64,000 nucleotides of DNA from Bradyrhizobium sp. RP6 (GCF_003837805.1 NZ_RQIT01000008.1:1-64000), one strand, 5' to 3'. Shown: positions 1-9,724, numbered from the stretch's first letter. Numbers and translations: made by a program. Notes: generated by a model not told the origin, from the sequence alone.

Positions 1-150
1 CGCCAATCCGCCTCAGCACAGCGCTACCTTTGCCTCGCCGCGACACCAGCGCATCTGCGAAGCTCGGTTGTCCCACCTGTCGATATGCCATCCCAATCCG
101 CCTCCAACGACAGATCCTAGAGAATCGCAAAATTCCCCTTTGTGCAAAGC

Positions 151-262
151 CCTCGCTTGCGGGAGAGGGGTGAGGAGAGGGTGTCTCCGCATTGGGATTC
201 CCTTCGAGGAGAAAGCCCTCACCCGCGCCTGCGGCGCGACCTCTCCCGCAGGCGGGAGAGGT
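151..262. repeat. Intergenic palindromic repeat, family A (copy 1)
   Basis: A stretch of about 110 bp bounded by GC-rich inverted segments: a purine-rich start reading gcgggagagggg, then the palindrome ctctcccgcaggcgggagag at 241-260. A clearly similar element lies at 24621-24740 with the same order of blocks (gtgtctccgc, gaggagaaa, ccctcaccc, ctctcccgca). It lies just downstream of the polyphosphate kinase gene and carries no gene. The rest of positions 1-278 shows nothing else I can support. Confidence 0.75.
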
Positions 263-278
263 AACGGCGAGACCACCG

Positions 279-1199
279 TCAATATTTCGCCGGCACGTAC
301 ATCTCCGGCGGAACCGGGCCTCGCTGATAGTCGGGGTTGCGGACGCGCGGCGGCAGCGTCACGGGAGCCCGCAGCACCTCCTGGTACGGGATCTGAGTCA
401 ACAGATGCGCGATGCAATTGAGTCGGGCGCGCTTCTTGTCCACGGCATCGACGATCCACCATGGGCTATCCGGCAGATGCGTGTACTCCAGCATCGTCTC
501 CTTGGCCTTGGTGTACGCCTCCCAGCGACTGCGGGACTCGACGTCCATTGGGCTCAGCTTCCACTGCTTCAAGGGATCCTTGATCCGCATGGTGAAGCGG
601 AACTGCTGCTCGTCGTCGGTGATCGAGAACCAGTACTTGACCAGGATGATGCCGGAGCGGATCAGCATGCGCTCGAACTCCGGTACCGTCTTGAAGAACT
701 CCTGATATTCGTCCTCCGAGCAGAAGCCCATCACGCGCTCGACCCCGGCGCGGTTGTACCAGCTACGGTCGAACAGCACGATCTCGCCGCCGGCCGGCAA
801 ATGCGCGACGTAGCGCTGGAAATACCATTGCGTGCGCTCGCGCTCGTTCGGCGCCGGAAGCGCCGCGACGCGGCAGATGCGGGGATTGAGGCGCTGGGTG
901 ATGCGCTTGATCACGCCGCCCTTGCCGGCGGCGTCGCGGCCCTCGAACAGCACCACGACCTTCTTCCTCTCGCTCTGCACCCAGTCCTGGAGCTTGATCA
1001 ACTCGCCCTGGAGGCGAAGCAGCTCCCGGAAATAGAGCCTGCGATCGACCGTCGGTCTCAGCGTTCCGGTCTCGTCGAGGAGCTCGTCGAGCCGGGCATC
1101 ATCCAGCTCCATCTCCAGTTCCTCGTCGAGATCGTCGGCCATTTCCTGGATGATGCGCGCGCGCTTGGAGATCTCGGATTTGCGATCGGCTGCGGTCAT
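279..1199 (-). CDS. ppk2: Polyphosphate kinase 2 (PPK2 family)
   Basis: Cytoplasmic enzyme that transfers phosphate between polyphosphate and nucleoside diphosphates. The 306-residue protein has the PPK2 signatures: a Walker A loop EGRDAAGKGG near residues 86-95, a Walker B-like segment FDRSWYNRAGVE, and the lid region YWFSITDDEQQ with its conserved acidic and aromatic residues. The N-terminal ~50 residues are acidic and probably regulatory or oligomerising. The length fits single-domain (class I) members. The ATG at 1199 is the only start that keeps the whole N-terminal arm. It is transcribed alone, with the Lrp-type gene next upstream on the same strand 82 bp away. The kinase family is certain; the preferred direction (NTP synthesis or polyphosphate synthesis) cannot be read from sequence. 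Confidence 0.93.
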   Translation of the reverse strand: MTAADRKSEISKRARIIQEMADDLDEELEMELDDARLDELLDETGTLRPTVDRRLYFRELLRLQGELIKLQDWVQSERKKVVVLFEGRDAAGKGGVIKRITQRLNPRICRVAALPAPNERERTQWYFQRYVAHLPAGGEIVLFDRSWYNRAGVERVMGFCSEDEYQEFFKTVPEFERMLIRSGIILVKYWFSITDDEQQFRFTMRIKDPLKQWKLSPMDVESRSRWEAYTKAKETMLEYTHLPDSPWWIVDAVDKKRARLNCIAHLLTQIPYQEVLRAPVTLPPRVRNPDYQRGPVPPEMYVPAKY

Positions 1200-1281
1200 G
1201 GGTGCTTCTCTCGGCTCGAATACCAGTCACAACGACCATCGGCGGGGTTTGTTGCGACCATGTGACAACGTGGGACGCAGG

Positions 1282-1743
1282 TCACACCGGCAGCGCGATC
1301 GAATATTTCACCTGGCTGAGCGCAAAGCTGGACTCGATCGAGGCGATGCCGTCGAGCCGGGTCAGCTTGGTCTTGAGGAATGTCTCGTAGGAGGCGAGGT
1401 CGGCGGCGACGACGCGGAGCAGATAGTCGCGATTGCCGGTCATCAGATAGCATTCGAGCACCTCGTCCCATTTCGAGATCGCGCGGGCGAAGCGATTGAG
1501 GTCCTCTTCCTTCTGCCGCGCCAGCTTGATCGAGATGAAGACGCTGACATGCAGGCCGAGCGCCTTCTGGTCGACGGTCGCGATGTAGCGGCTGATGACG
1601 CCGCGTTCCTCCAGCAACTTGACCCGGCGATGGCAGGGCGAGACCGAGAGCCCGACCTTGTCGGCGAGTTCCTGCATGGTCATCCGGCTGTCGTTCTGGA
1701 GATGGCTGAGAATCTTCCGGTCGATGGCGTCGAGCTCTGGCAT
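1282..1743 (-). CDS. Lrp/AsnC family transcriptional regulator
   Basis: A 153-residue DNA-binding regulator. It begins MPELDAIDRKIL, the standard Lrp/AsnC opening, followed by a winged helix-turn-helix (ELADKVGLSVSPCHRRVKLL, residues ~25-44) and a C-terminal RAM ligand-binding domain with the usual LMTGNRDYLLRVVA strand-turn. Although a much longer frame is open upstream, the Lrp family start at 1743 is clear; the upstream extension is the antisense of the neighbouring enzyme gene. It is divergently arranged with the E1/transketolase-like gene (133 bp apart), so it probably controls that gene and itself in response to an amino acid or 2-oxo acid. The effector is unknown. Confidence 0.92.
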   Translation of the reverse strand: MPELDAIDRKILSHLQNDSRMTMQELADKVGLSVSPCHRRVKLLEERGVISRYIATVDQKALGLHVSVFISIKLARQKEEDLNRFARAISKWDEVLECYLMTGNRDYLLRVVAADLASYETFLKTKLTRLDGIASIESSFALSQVKYSIALPV

Positions 1744-1875
1744 TGCGATGGAACCTGGGTCAGGAGGCGTCTGATTGGTAAAATATCCCAATAACGGCCG
1801 GTATGGCGCGAAATTTTGAGAAGTTTGGCGCCGCCCGCGGGCGTATGATCGGTGCTTATTTCCCGGAGCATCGCC
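1744..1875. promoter_or_regulatory. Divergent promoter region, Lrp regulator / E1-like enzyme
   Basis: AT-richer spacer between the two divergent starts. It contains the imperfectly symmetric stretch ggtaaaatatccc at about 1776-1788 and an A/T-rich run gcgaaattttgag at about 1808-1820, the kind of sequence Lrp-family proteins bind. GGAG at 1865-1868 is a ribosome binding site 7 nt before the ATG at 1876. The operator assignment is inference. Confidence 0.4.
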
Positions 1876-4239
1876 ATGCCCGCTGACCCCGTTCGCCTCG
1901 ACACCCTGACCGCGCTGGCCCGCAAGGCGCTGTGGCTGTCGTCCTGGACCATCCACCACGCCAACCACATCCGTTCCAATGCGGATGGCCTCAAGGTCGG
2001 CGGCCACCAGGCCTCCTCCGCCTCGCTCGCGACCATCATGTCCGCGCTGTACTTCCACGTGCTGCGCCCCGAGGACCGCGTCGCGGTGAAGCCGCATGCG
2101 AGCCCGGTGTTCCACGCCATCCAGTATTTGTTCGGCCGCCAGAGCCGCGAGAAGCTGGAGAACTTTCGCGGCTTCAAGGGTGCGCAGTCCTATCCGTCGC
2201 GCACCAAGGACGTCGACGACGTCGATTTCTCCACCGGCTCGGTCGGCCTCGGCGTCGCGCAGACGCTGTTCTCTTCGCTGGTGCAGGACTACGTCAAGGC
2301 GCATGGCTGGATGAAGGACCGCCGCGAGGGGCGGATGATCGCGCTCGTCGGCGACGCCGAGATGGACGAGGGCAACATCTTCGAGGCTCTGGCAGAGGGC
2401 TGGAAGCACGGCCTGCGCAACACCTGGTGGGTGGTCGACTACAACCGCCAGTCGCTCGATGCCGTCGTGCGCGAAGGTCTCTGGGAAAAGTTCGAGACCA
2501 TGTTCCGCAATTTCGGCTGGGACGTGGTGATCGTGAAATATGGCCGCCTGATGCGCGAGGCGTTCGCGGAAGCTGGCGGCGAAGCCTTGAAGCGCTGGAT
2601 CGACAACTGCCCGAACGCGCTCTATGCGGCGCTGTGCTTCCAGGGCGGCGCGGCCTTCCGCAAGCATCTGCACGACGAGATCGGCGACCAGGGCCCGATC
2701 ACGAAGCTGATCGACAAGCGCAGCGACGAGGAACTGCTCGCGCTGATGTCGAACCTCGGCGGCCACGACATGGCGAGCATGCTCGAGGCGTTCGACTCCA
2801 TCGATCACGATCGCCCGGTCTGCTTCATCGCCTACACCATCAAGGGCGTCGGCCTGCCGTTCCAGGGCCACAAGGACAACCACGCCGGCCTGATGACGGT
2901 CGCGCAGATGGAGAAGTACCGCGACAGCCAGAATATCCGGCCCGGGCATGAATGGGACAAGTTCGAAGGGCTGACGCAGGATACGGCGGAACTCGAAGCG
3001 TTCCTCGCGCGCGTGCCCTTCAACCGGGACGGCCGCCGGCTGACGGCTCCCGTCGTCGAGGTGCCCCAGCAGCTCGCCTTCAAGCCGTCGCCGCAGATGT
3101 CGACCCAGCAGGGCTTCGGCCTCGTCCTCAACGAGATCGCGCGCAGCGACAGCGAGCTGGCGAGGCGCATCGTCACGACCTCGCCCGACGTCACCGTCTC
3201 GACAAATCTCGGTCCCTGGGTCAACCGCCGCGGGCTGTTCGCGCGCGCCGAGAAGGCGGACTTGTTCCGCAGCGAGAAAATTCCCTCGACCTACAATTGG
3301 GACGCCTCGCCCAAGGGCCAGCATCTCGAGCTCGGCATTGCCGAGATGAACCTGTTCATCATGCTGTCCGCGCTCGGCCTGTCGCACCAGATCAACGGCG
3401 AGCGGCTGCTGCCGGTCGGCACACTCTACGATCCCTTCATCGAGCGCGGGCTCGATGCCCTGAACTATGCCTGCTACCAGGACGCCCGCTTCATGGTGGC
3501 GGCGACGCCGTCCGGCATCACGCTCGCGCCCGAAGGCGGAGCGCATCAATCGATCGCGACGCCCTTGATCGGCATGGCACAGGACGGGCTCGCTTCGTTC
3601 GAACCGGCCTTCGTCGACGAGCTCGCTGTCATCATGGCTTTCGGCTTTGAGCACATGCAGCGCGAGGCGGGCGAGGGCGGCTCGGTATATTTGCGGCTCT
3701 CCACGCGCAGCATCGAGCAGGCGCAGCGGATCATGACGCCGGAGCTGAGGCAGGGCATCACCGACGGCGCGTATTGGCTGCGCAAGCCGGGTCCGAATGC
3801 CGAAGTCGTGATTGCCTATACCGGCGCAGTCGCGCCGGAGGCGATCGAGGCCACCGGCTTCATCGGCGAGAGCCGCCGCGACATCGGCCTGCTCGCGATC
3901 ACCTCGGCGGACCGCCTGCATGCCGGTTGGACCGCCGCGCGGAAATTGCGGCGCGACCGCCGCGGCGTGCAGCATCTCAGCCATGTCGAGAAGCTGCTGG
4001 CGCCGCTGCCGCGCGACTGCGGCATCGTGACCGTGATCGACGGCCACCCTGCCGCGCTCGGCTGGCTCGGCAGCGTCCGCGGCCATCGCGTCGAGGCGCT
4101 CGGCGTCGAGCAGTTCGGCCAGACCGGCGCCATCGCCGATCTGTATCGACACTACGGCATCGACGCCAACGCCATTATCGATGCGGCCGAAAGCCTCACC
4201 ACCGGTGCGCCGGTGCTGCACCGGAAGATGGCGGTGTAG
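1876..4239 (+). CDS. Transketolase / homodimeric pyruvate dehydrogenase E1-like enzyme
   Basis: A ThDP-dependent enzyme of 787 residues, related to transketolases and the AceE-type E1 of 2-oxoacid dehydrogenases. The pyrophosphate/Mg site reads GDAEMDEGNIFEA and ends in the Asn of VVDYN; early His residues (HHANHIR, HASPVFH) fit the ThDP/substrate pocket. The central Pyr domain (near LELGIAEMNLF) and C-terminal domain follow in normal order. It is shorter than E. coli AceE (~887 residues). No lipoyl E2 or E3 gene is adjacent, so it may not act in a classical dehydrogenase complex. The start at 1876 is preferred over an upstream GTG at 1852 because a good ribosome binding site precedes it. The divergent Lrp-type regulator suggests control by an amino or oxo acid. 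The substrate (pyruvate, branched oxo acid or ketose) is undetermined. Confidence 0.85.
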   Translation: MPADPVRLDTLTALARKALWLSSWTIHHANHIRSNADGLKVGGHQASSASLATIMSALYFHVLRPEDRVAVKPHASPVFHAIQYLFGRQSREKLENFRGFKGAQSYPSRTKDVDDVDFSTGSVGLGVAQTLFSSLVQDYVKAHGWMKDRREGRMIALVGDAEMDEGNIFEALAEGWKHGLRNTWWVVDYNRQSLDAVVREGLWEKFETMFRNFGWDVVIVKYGRLMREAFAEAGGEALKRWIDNCPNALYAALCFQGGAAFRKHLHDEIGDQGPITKLIDKRSDEELLALMSNLGGHDMASMLEAFDSIDHDRPVCFIAYTIKGVGLPFQGHKDNHAGLMTVAQMEKYRDSQNIRPGHEWDKFEGLTQDTAELEAFLARVPFNRDGRRLTAPVVEVPQQLAFKPSPQMSTQQGFGLVLNEIARSDSELARRIVTTSPDVTVSTNLGPWVNRRGLFARAEKADLFRSEKIPSTYNWDASPKGQHLELGIAEMNLFIMLSALGLSHQINGERLLPVGTLYDPFIERGLDALNYACYQDARFMVAATPSGITLAPEGGAHQSIATPLIGMAQDGLASFEPAFVDELAVIMAFGFEHMQREAGEGGSVYLRLSTRSIEQAQRIMTPELRQGITDGAYWLRKPGPNAEVVIAYTGAVAPEAIEATGFIGESRRDIGLLAITSADRLHAGWTAARKLRRDRRGVQHLSHVEKLLAPLPRDCGIVTVIDGHPAALGWLGSVRGHRVEALGVEQFGQTGAIADLYRHYGIDANAIIDAAESLTTGAPVLHRKMAV

Positions 4240-4260
4240 CGGCGGTAACCCGTCGCATGG

Positions 4261-4336
4261 GCCCCGGCTCTGCAGCGCATCACTGAACTGGACGATGCTT
4301 CGCATCGCCAGGGAAGTGCTGCGCTGCGTCCGGAGC
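4261..4336. repeat. Intergenic palindromic repeat, family E (copy 1)
   Basis: Nested inverted repeat in the 336-bp gap 4240-4575. The outer arms gccccggctctgcagcgca (from 4261) and gctgcgctgcgtccggagc (to 4336) are complementary with mismatches, and enclose a smaller hairpin (gatgcttcgcatc). Related elements occur at 21495-21544 and 52561-52682. The remainder of the gap, 4337-4575, shows no gene; the ribosome binding site of the aldehyde dehydrogenase lies at its end. Confidence 0.6.
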
Positions 4337-4575
4337 ACGAGACTGTTTGCGCTCGTTCCAATCTCGCGTCCCGGACAAGGCGCGACATGAAATGTCGCGA
4401 CGCAGAGCCGGGAGCCAGGTTCTTGCGATTGATGGCCGCTTGCCTCGCTTCAAATCGCGTCACATATTCCGTCCGCCGCAACGCTGGCCCCGCATATGGC
4501 GGGTTCAATTACTGGCGCTTTCGTGCAAGGATGCCTGCCGAAACGCCCCCTCCAAGCCCCAAGAAGAGGTTAACG

Positions 4576-6006
4576 ATGGTCAATCGCATGCAATTCTACA
4601 TCGACGGCGCCTGGGTCGATCCCGCCGTCAAGAAGTCCACCGCCGTGGTCAATCCGGCGACGGAAGAGGCGATGTACGAGGTTGCGCTGGGCTCCAAGGC
4701 TGACGTCGACAAGGCTGTCGCCGCCGCCAAGCGCGCCTTTGCCACTTTCTCCCAGACCAGCCGCGAGGAGCGCGTCGCGCTGCTCAGCAAGATCATCGAG
4801 GTCTACAAGGGCCGTCTCAAGGAGATCGGCGCTGCCGTCTCCGACGAAATGGGCGCACCGCTGCCGATGGCGGAGAAGCTCCAGGCCGGCGCCGGCCTCG
4901 GCCATCTCATGACCACGCTCGACGTGCTCAAGAACTATCATTTCGAGGAGCCGGTCGGCACCGCCATGGTACTGCGCGAGCCGATCGGCGTGGTTGGCAT
5001 GATCACGCCCTGGAACTGGCCGCTGAACCAGATCGCCTGCAAGGTCGCGCCCGCGCTCGCCGCCGGCTGCACGATGATCCTCAAGCCCAGCGAGTTCACC
5101 CCGACCTCGGCGCTGATCTTTGCCGAGATCCTGCATGAAGCCGGCGTGCCAAAGGGCGTGTTCAACCTCGTCAACGGTCTCGGTCCCGAGGTCGGCGCTG
5201 CCATGAGCGAGCACCCTGACATCGACATGATCTCGTTCACCGGCTCGACCCGCGCCGGCATCGATGTTGCCAAGCGCGCGGCACCCACCGTGAAGCGCGT
5301 CAGCCAGGAGCTCGGCGGCAAGTCGCCGAACGTCATCCTCGAAGGCGCCGATCTTCAGAAGGCGGTGACCGGCGGCGTGATGCACATGTTCAACAACTCG
5401 GGCCAGTCCTGCAACGCGCCCTCGCGCATGATCGTGCCGCTGTCGAAGATGAAGGAAGTCGCCGCGATCGCGAAGGCCGTCGCCGACAAGACCAAGGCGG
5501 GCGATCCGCGCGCCGAAGGCACCACGATCGGCCCCGTCGTCAACCGCGGCCAGTGGGACAAGATCCAGGGTCTGATCAAGAAGGGCATCGACGAGGGCGC
5601 GACCCTCGTCGCCGGCGGCCCGGGCCTGCCCGAAGGCGTGAACAAGGGCTTCTACGTCCGCCCGACCATCTTCGCCGACGTCACGCCCGACATGACGATC
5701 GCCCGCGAGGAGATCTTCGGACCGGTGCTGACCATCATCGGCGCCAAGGACGAGGCCGACGCGGTGCAGATCGCGAACGACACGCCCTACGGCCTCGCCG
5801 GCTACGTCACGGGCGCGACGGTCGAGGACGCCAAGCGCGTCGGCCGTCAGATCCGCGCCGGCAATGTCAACCTGCAGGGCGTGCCCAACGACCGCACTGC
5901 GCCGTTCGGCGGCTACAAGCAGTCCGGCAACGGCCGCGAGTGGGGCAAGTTCGGCCTCGAGGACTTCCTCGAAGTGAAGGCCGTCGCCGGCTTCAACGCG
6001 GCGTAA
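4576..6006 (+). CDS. NAD(P)-dependent aldehyde dehydrogenase
   Basis: Cytoplasmic aldehyde dehydrogenase of 476 residues, normal for the superfamily. It oxidises an aldehyde to the acid with NAD(P). Visible catalytic elements are the oxyanion Asn in TPWNWP (N147), the cofactor Lys in LKPSE (K170), the FTGSTRAG nucleotide loop (~221-228), the general base Glu in QELGGKSP (E245) and the nucleophile Cys in NSGQSCNAPSR (C279). The context around the Cys resembles the CddD / 3-succinoylsemialdehyde-pyridine dehydrogenase-like subgroup, so the true substrate may be a long-chain or aromatic semialdehyde. AGAGG at 4565-4569 sets the ATG at 4576; an upstream in-frame extension runs through non-coding repeat DNA. 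A strong terminator follows, so it appears monocistronic. Confidence 0.92.
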   Translation: MVNRMQFYIDGAWVDPAVKKSTAVVNPATEEAMYEVALGSKADVDKAVAAAKRAFATFSQTSREERVALLSKIIEVYKGRLKEIGAAVSDEMGAPLPMAEKLQAGAGLGHLMTTLDVLKNYHFEEPVGTAMVLREPIGVVGMITPWNWPLNQIACKVAPALAAGCTMILKPSEFTPTSALIFAEILHEAGVPKGVFNLVNGLGPEVGAAMSEHPDIDMISFTGSTRAGIDVAKRAAPTVKRVSQELGGKSPNVILEGADLQKAVTGGVMHMFNNSGQSCNAPSRMIVPLSKMKEVAAIAKAVADKTKAGDPRAEGTTIGPVVNRGQWDKIQGLIKKGIDEGATLVAGGPGLPEGVNKGFYVRPTIFADVTPDMTIAREEIFGPVLTIIGAKDEADAVQIANDTPYGLAGYVTGATVEDAKRVGRQIRAGNVNLQGVPNDRTAPFGGYKQSGNGREWGKFGLEDFLEVKAVAGFNAA

Positions 6007-6030
6007 GCCGGACCGCCTGATCAAACATGA

Positions 6031-6060
6031 CGCCGGAGCGGGCAACCGCTCCGGCGTTTC
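6031..6060 (+). terminator. Rho-independent terminator after aldehyde dehydrogenase
   Basis: Perfect 11-bp stem (cgccggagcgg at 6031-6041 with ccgctccggcg at 6046-6056), a gcaa tetraloop and a short T run. It begins 25 bp after the dehydrogenase stop codon. Confidence 0.8.
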
Positions 6061-6111
6061 GTCATTGCGCGCCAACGGGTCCGGGCGAAGCCCGGCCCGA
6101 TGACAGGCTCC

Positions 6112-6183
6112 GCGAAGCAATCCAGAATCTCTCAGCGCAGGCAGTCTGGATTGCTTCGTCGCAGGTGCTCCTCGCAATGCCGG
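6112..6183. repeat. Intergenic palindromic repeat, family B (copy 1)
   Basis: Contains gcgaagcaatccagaatc, then its inverted counterpart gtctggattgcttcgtcgc and the tail gctcctcgcaatg. The same blocks in the same order occur at 20571-20657. It sits between the convergent aldehyde dehydrogenase and lactonase genes. An extra GC palindrome (cgggcgaagcccg) precedes it at about 6082-6094. Confidence 0.75.
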
Positions 6184-6193
6184 AAGAGAGCGC

Positions 6194-7162
<969 letters not shown>

Positions 7163-7254
7163 GTGCGGTTCTCGTTGTTGCGTTCCCTCTGTCCAAGTCT
7201 GCTAGCATCAGATATCCATGGCCGCAAATCGGCCGCTAGAGGTGAGGGAGAGAT

Positions 7255-8079
7255 ATGCCGCGCATCTTGATGACGGGAGCTTCGGGCGGAATCGGAACGC
7301 GCCTGCGCAAGCTGCTGCCGCCGCTCTATCCGGACCTGCTGCTGTCCGACCTCAAGCCGCCCGCCGATCTCGGCGCCAACGAAACGTTCAAGGCCGCCGA
7401 CCTCGCCGATCTCGCTCAAGTTGAAGCGATCTGCGAGGGAGTCGACGGCATCCTGCATTTCGGCGGCTATTCGGTCGAAGGTCCTTGGAACGACATCCTC
7501 CAGTCCAATATCATCGGTGGCTACAATTTGTTCGAGGCCGCACGCAAGAAGGGCGTCAAGCGCGTGGTGTTCGCCTCGTCGAACCACGCCGTCGGCTTCT
7601 ATCCGCGCCACCACAGGATCGGCACTGACGTCACCGCGAGGCCCGACAGCCGCTATGGCGTCAGCAAGGTGTTCGGCGAGGCCGTCGGCGCGCTCTACGC
7701 CGACAAGCACGGCCTGAAGGTGACTTGCCTGCGCATCGGCAATTTCGGCGACATGCCGCTCGACCAGCGCCGGCTCGCGATCTGGCTCAAGCCCGATGAT
7801 CTCGTGCAGCTCTGCCGCATCGGGCTCGAACATCCCGACATCCATTTCGAGGTCTTCTACGGCGCCTCTTTCAACGAGCGCGCCTGGTGGGACAATCACC
7901 GCGCCTACGAGCTCGGCTATCGCCCGACCGGTCGCGCCGAGGATTTCCGTGAGCACGCGATGGCGGAGCAGGCCAAGCTGAAGTCGGACCCGGTCGGCGA
8001 TTATTTCCAGGGCGGCACGTTCTGCAGCATGGAGTTCGATGCCGACCCAGGCCGCGTGATCGACTGGACCAAGCGTTAG
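7255..8079 (+). CDS. udh: NAD-dependent epimerase/dehydratase family; probable uronate dehydrogenase
   Basis: Short extended-SDR enzyme of 274 residues. The Rossmann motif TGASGGIG lies at residues ~7-14, and the catalytic triad is S109 (FASSNHAVGFYP) with Y134 and K138 in YGVSK. The segments FASSNH, ARPDSRYGVSK and the C-terminal FQGGTF closely match Agrobacterium-type uronate dehydrogenase, which oxidises galacturonate or glucuronate to the aldarolactone with NAD. A ribosome binding site (gagggag) precedes the ATG at 7255. It is divergent from the lactonase gene, which supports a two-step oxidation. The family is certain; the uronate assignment is by remembered similarity and is probable. 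Confidence 0.85.
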   Translation: MPRILMTGASGGIGTRLRKLLPPLYPDLLLSDLKPPADLGANETFKAADLADLAQVEAICEGVDGILHFGGYSVEGPWNDILQSNIIGGYNLFEAARKKGVKRVVFASSNHAVGFYPRHHRIGTDVTARPDSRYGVSKVFGEAVGALYADKHGLKVTCLRIGNFGDMPLDQRRLAIWLKPDDLVQLCRIGLEHPDIHFEVFYGASFNERAWWDNHRAYELGYRPTGRAEDFREHAMAEQAKLKSDPVGDYFQGGTFCSMEFDADPGRVIDWTKR

Positions 8080-8086
8080 AAGCGGC

Positions 8087-8497
8087 TCACCTGCCGAGCG
8101 TCAACAGCGGCTTGCCTGTCTCGACAATATAGGTCGCGAGCTCCGCCGCGTTTCCGCTGCCGAGGTTCGTCACCGCATGATGTACGCCGTGAGGAATAAG
8201 CAGCACCTCGCCGGCCTTCAGGATCACCGGCGGCCTGCCGTCGAGCCGATATTCCAGCTCGCCTTCGATCATATAGACGAGCTCTTCGCCCGGGTGACTG
8301 TGCCTGACGGCGACAACGCCCGGAGGAAAATCGACGCGGACCTGGACGACCTCGCGTCCGGGGACGCTCAGAGCTTCCTTCATGAGATGTGTGCGCTTGA
8401 TGTCTCCCAGCCGAGGCTCTTCGGACCGGGCGGGGAGCGAAGCCAGGCTGGTTGCGGCGATCAGCGCCGCCGCAACGATGATTCCATATCTCTTCAT
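8087..8497 (-). CDS. Secreted cupin-domain protein
   Basis: Small 136-residue protein with a Sec signal peptide (MKRYGIIVAAALIAATSLAS..., likely cleaved near residue 25) and one cupin_2 barrel. Metal-binding residues of the fold are visible: H66, H68 and E72 in RHSHPGEELVY, and a His in IPHGVHH (~103-107). It should be exported to the periplasm. The longer frame upstream lacks coding character and would hide the signal peptide, so the ATG at 8497 is used. It is the last gene of a minus-strand set (SDR, DUF417, AhpD-like, cupin) opposite a LysR regulator. The substrate is unknown; a detoxifying or binding role fits the neighbours. Confidence 0.85.
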   Translation of the reverse strand: MKRYGIIVAAALIAATSLASLPARSEEPRLGDIKRTHLMKEALSVPGREVVQVRVDFPPGVVAVRHSHPGEELVYMIEGELEYRLDGRPPVILKAGEVLLIPHGVHHAVTNLGSGNAAELATYIVETGKPLLTLGR

Positions 8498-8540
8498 GTG
8501 AATGGGCTTTCGGTTGTGCGCGACGTTGCGCTTGTGTCGA

Positions 8541-8996
8541 TCAGGCGGCGGCCGCTGCCGCGGGTGTTGCGCGAAAGCTGATGGCCATGCGGTTGTAGGC
8601 ATTCATCAGGCTGATCGCGATCGTGAGGTCCACGAGCTCACGCTCCTCGAATACGGCGCGTGCGGCCTGGTATGCCTCGTCATGAACGCCGGTCTCGGCA
8701 ACCCGTGTCACCGTTTCCGCCCATGCCAGCGCGGCGCGCTCGCGCTCGTCGAAGAGGTTGCCGGCCTCGCGCCAGGCCTGCAGCAGCGCGATCTTCTCGA
8801 TCTTCTCTCCCTTCTTGAGCAGCTCGCGCGTGTGCATGTCGAGGCAGTAGGCGCAATTGTTGATCTGGGAGACCCGCAGATAGACCAGCTCGATCAGCGT
8901 GGGGGAAAGGCGGCTCTGCAGGATGTAGCCGTAGACGCTACCTAGCGCCTTGATGCCTGCCGGCGCGATCTGGTTGTAGTCGAGACGCTTACTCAT
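8541..8996 (-). CDS. AhpD-like carboxymuconolactone decarboxylase-family protein
   Basis: A 151-residue alkylhydroperoxidase D-like protein. The redox motif NNCAYCLDMH gives C48, C51 and H55 (CxxCxxxH), the peroxidatic arrangement of this family, in a helical CMD fold. Family members reduce peroxides or act as thiol-disulfide partners. The ATG at 8996 is preceded by an AAGGAG ribosome binding site; the upstream extension is not supported. It lies between the DUF417 and cupin genes on the same strand (43 bp to the cupin start), so it probably belongs to the LysR-linked stress unit. Confidence 0.88.
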   Translation of the reverse strand: MSKRLDYNQIAPAGIKALGSVYGYILQSRLSPTLIELVYLRVSQINNCAYCLDMHTRELLKKGEKIEKIALLQAWREAGNLFDERERAALAWAETVTRVAETGVHDEAYQAARAVFEERELVDLTIAISLMNAYNRMAISFRATPAAAAAA

Positions 8997-9158
8997 GTTC
9001 TTCTCCTTGAGGATGTTCCGCTGGACGGCAGTGGTCGGATCCTTCTCGCCGCTGTCGACGACGACACTGCGAGCAGCGCGAGCCCCGCCGAGGATGAATC
9101 GTATTCTCATGGCGGGGCTCCTGTTTCGAGTTCGGTTGTTGCGCTGTGACGCGAGTTC

Positions 9159-9692
9159 TCACCTGCGGATGGCGGCCTTCAGCGAGTCCGTGAACACCCA
9201 GAAGGAAGCAGCCAACAGGCCGACGTCCTTCAGCAGGAACTGTCCCGGTGCGACCGTGATCGCGGGCACCCCGAGCTCAGGCACGACGACGCCAGGCGTC
9301 GAGATCATGAAGCTCAGCGTCGTGACGAACAGTCCGGCCGAGAGAAGGCCGCCGGCTGCGGAATAGATCGGGCTCACCGACCGGAGCGCGATCAGAAGCC
9401 CGATGCTCAGTTCGACGAAACCGAGAAACGTGGAGAAGCCGCGGATCGAAAACAGCGCGTAGAACCAGCGCAACAGCGGGCTGTTTTCCACCAGGGGCAC
9501 CAGCCCCTGCGCTTCGTAGTCGGTGAACTTCATCCCGCCGAACCAGGCGTAGATGATTGCAAGTGACGCATAGAGACCGATCCGGCTGACCGGTTCGGCG
9601 TAGGCGAGCAGGCGTTCAGACTGATCGCGCCAGCTGATGGTGCGGCTCAGCGCGATGGCTGAGGTGGACGGGTGGCTGATGATGCGTGACAT
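9159..9692 (-). CDS. DUF417 (YkgB/RclC-like) inner-membrane protein
   Basis: A 177-residue protein with about four membrane segments. It carries the DUF417 landmarks also seen in E. coli RclC (YkgB): a membrane helix ending in WFGGMKFTDYEAQGLVP, then ENSPLLRWFYALF, LGFVELSIGLLIAL, TTLSFMISTPG and a C-terminal LLKDVGLLAASFWVFTDS. RclC belongs to the reactive-chlorine resistance regulon of E. coli; the biochemical activity of the family is not known. The ATG at 9692 is preceded by cggagatcacc. It sits 32 bp after the SDR gene in the same operon, consistent with a role in oxidant defence. Confidence 0.85.
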   Translation of the reverse strand: MSRIISHPSTSAIALSRTISWRDQSERLLAYAEPVSRIGLYASLAIIYAWFGGMKFTDYEAQGLVPLVENSPLLRWFYALFSIRGFSTFLGFVELSIGLLIALRSVSPIYSAAGGLLSAGLFVTTLSFMISTPGVVVPELGVPAITVAPGQFLLKDVGLLAASFWVFTDSLKAAIRR

Positions 9693-9724
9693 GGTGATCT
9701 CCGTTTTGATGATGGGTTATCCGC

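Noticed and set aside
1744..4338. Long minus-strand open frame antisense to the E1-like enzyme, continuous with the Lrp-type gene
   Set aside because: The frame is open only because of high GC third positions. Its composition is Arg/Ala/Asp/Leu-rich without domains, while the sense protein has clear ThDP motifs and the Lrp protein has a family-typical start at 1743.
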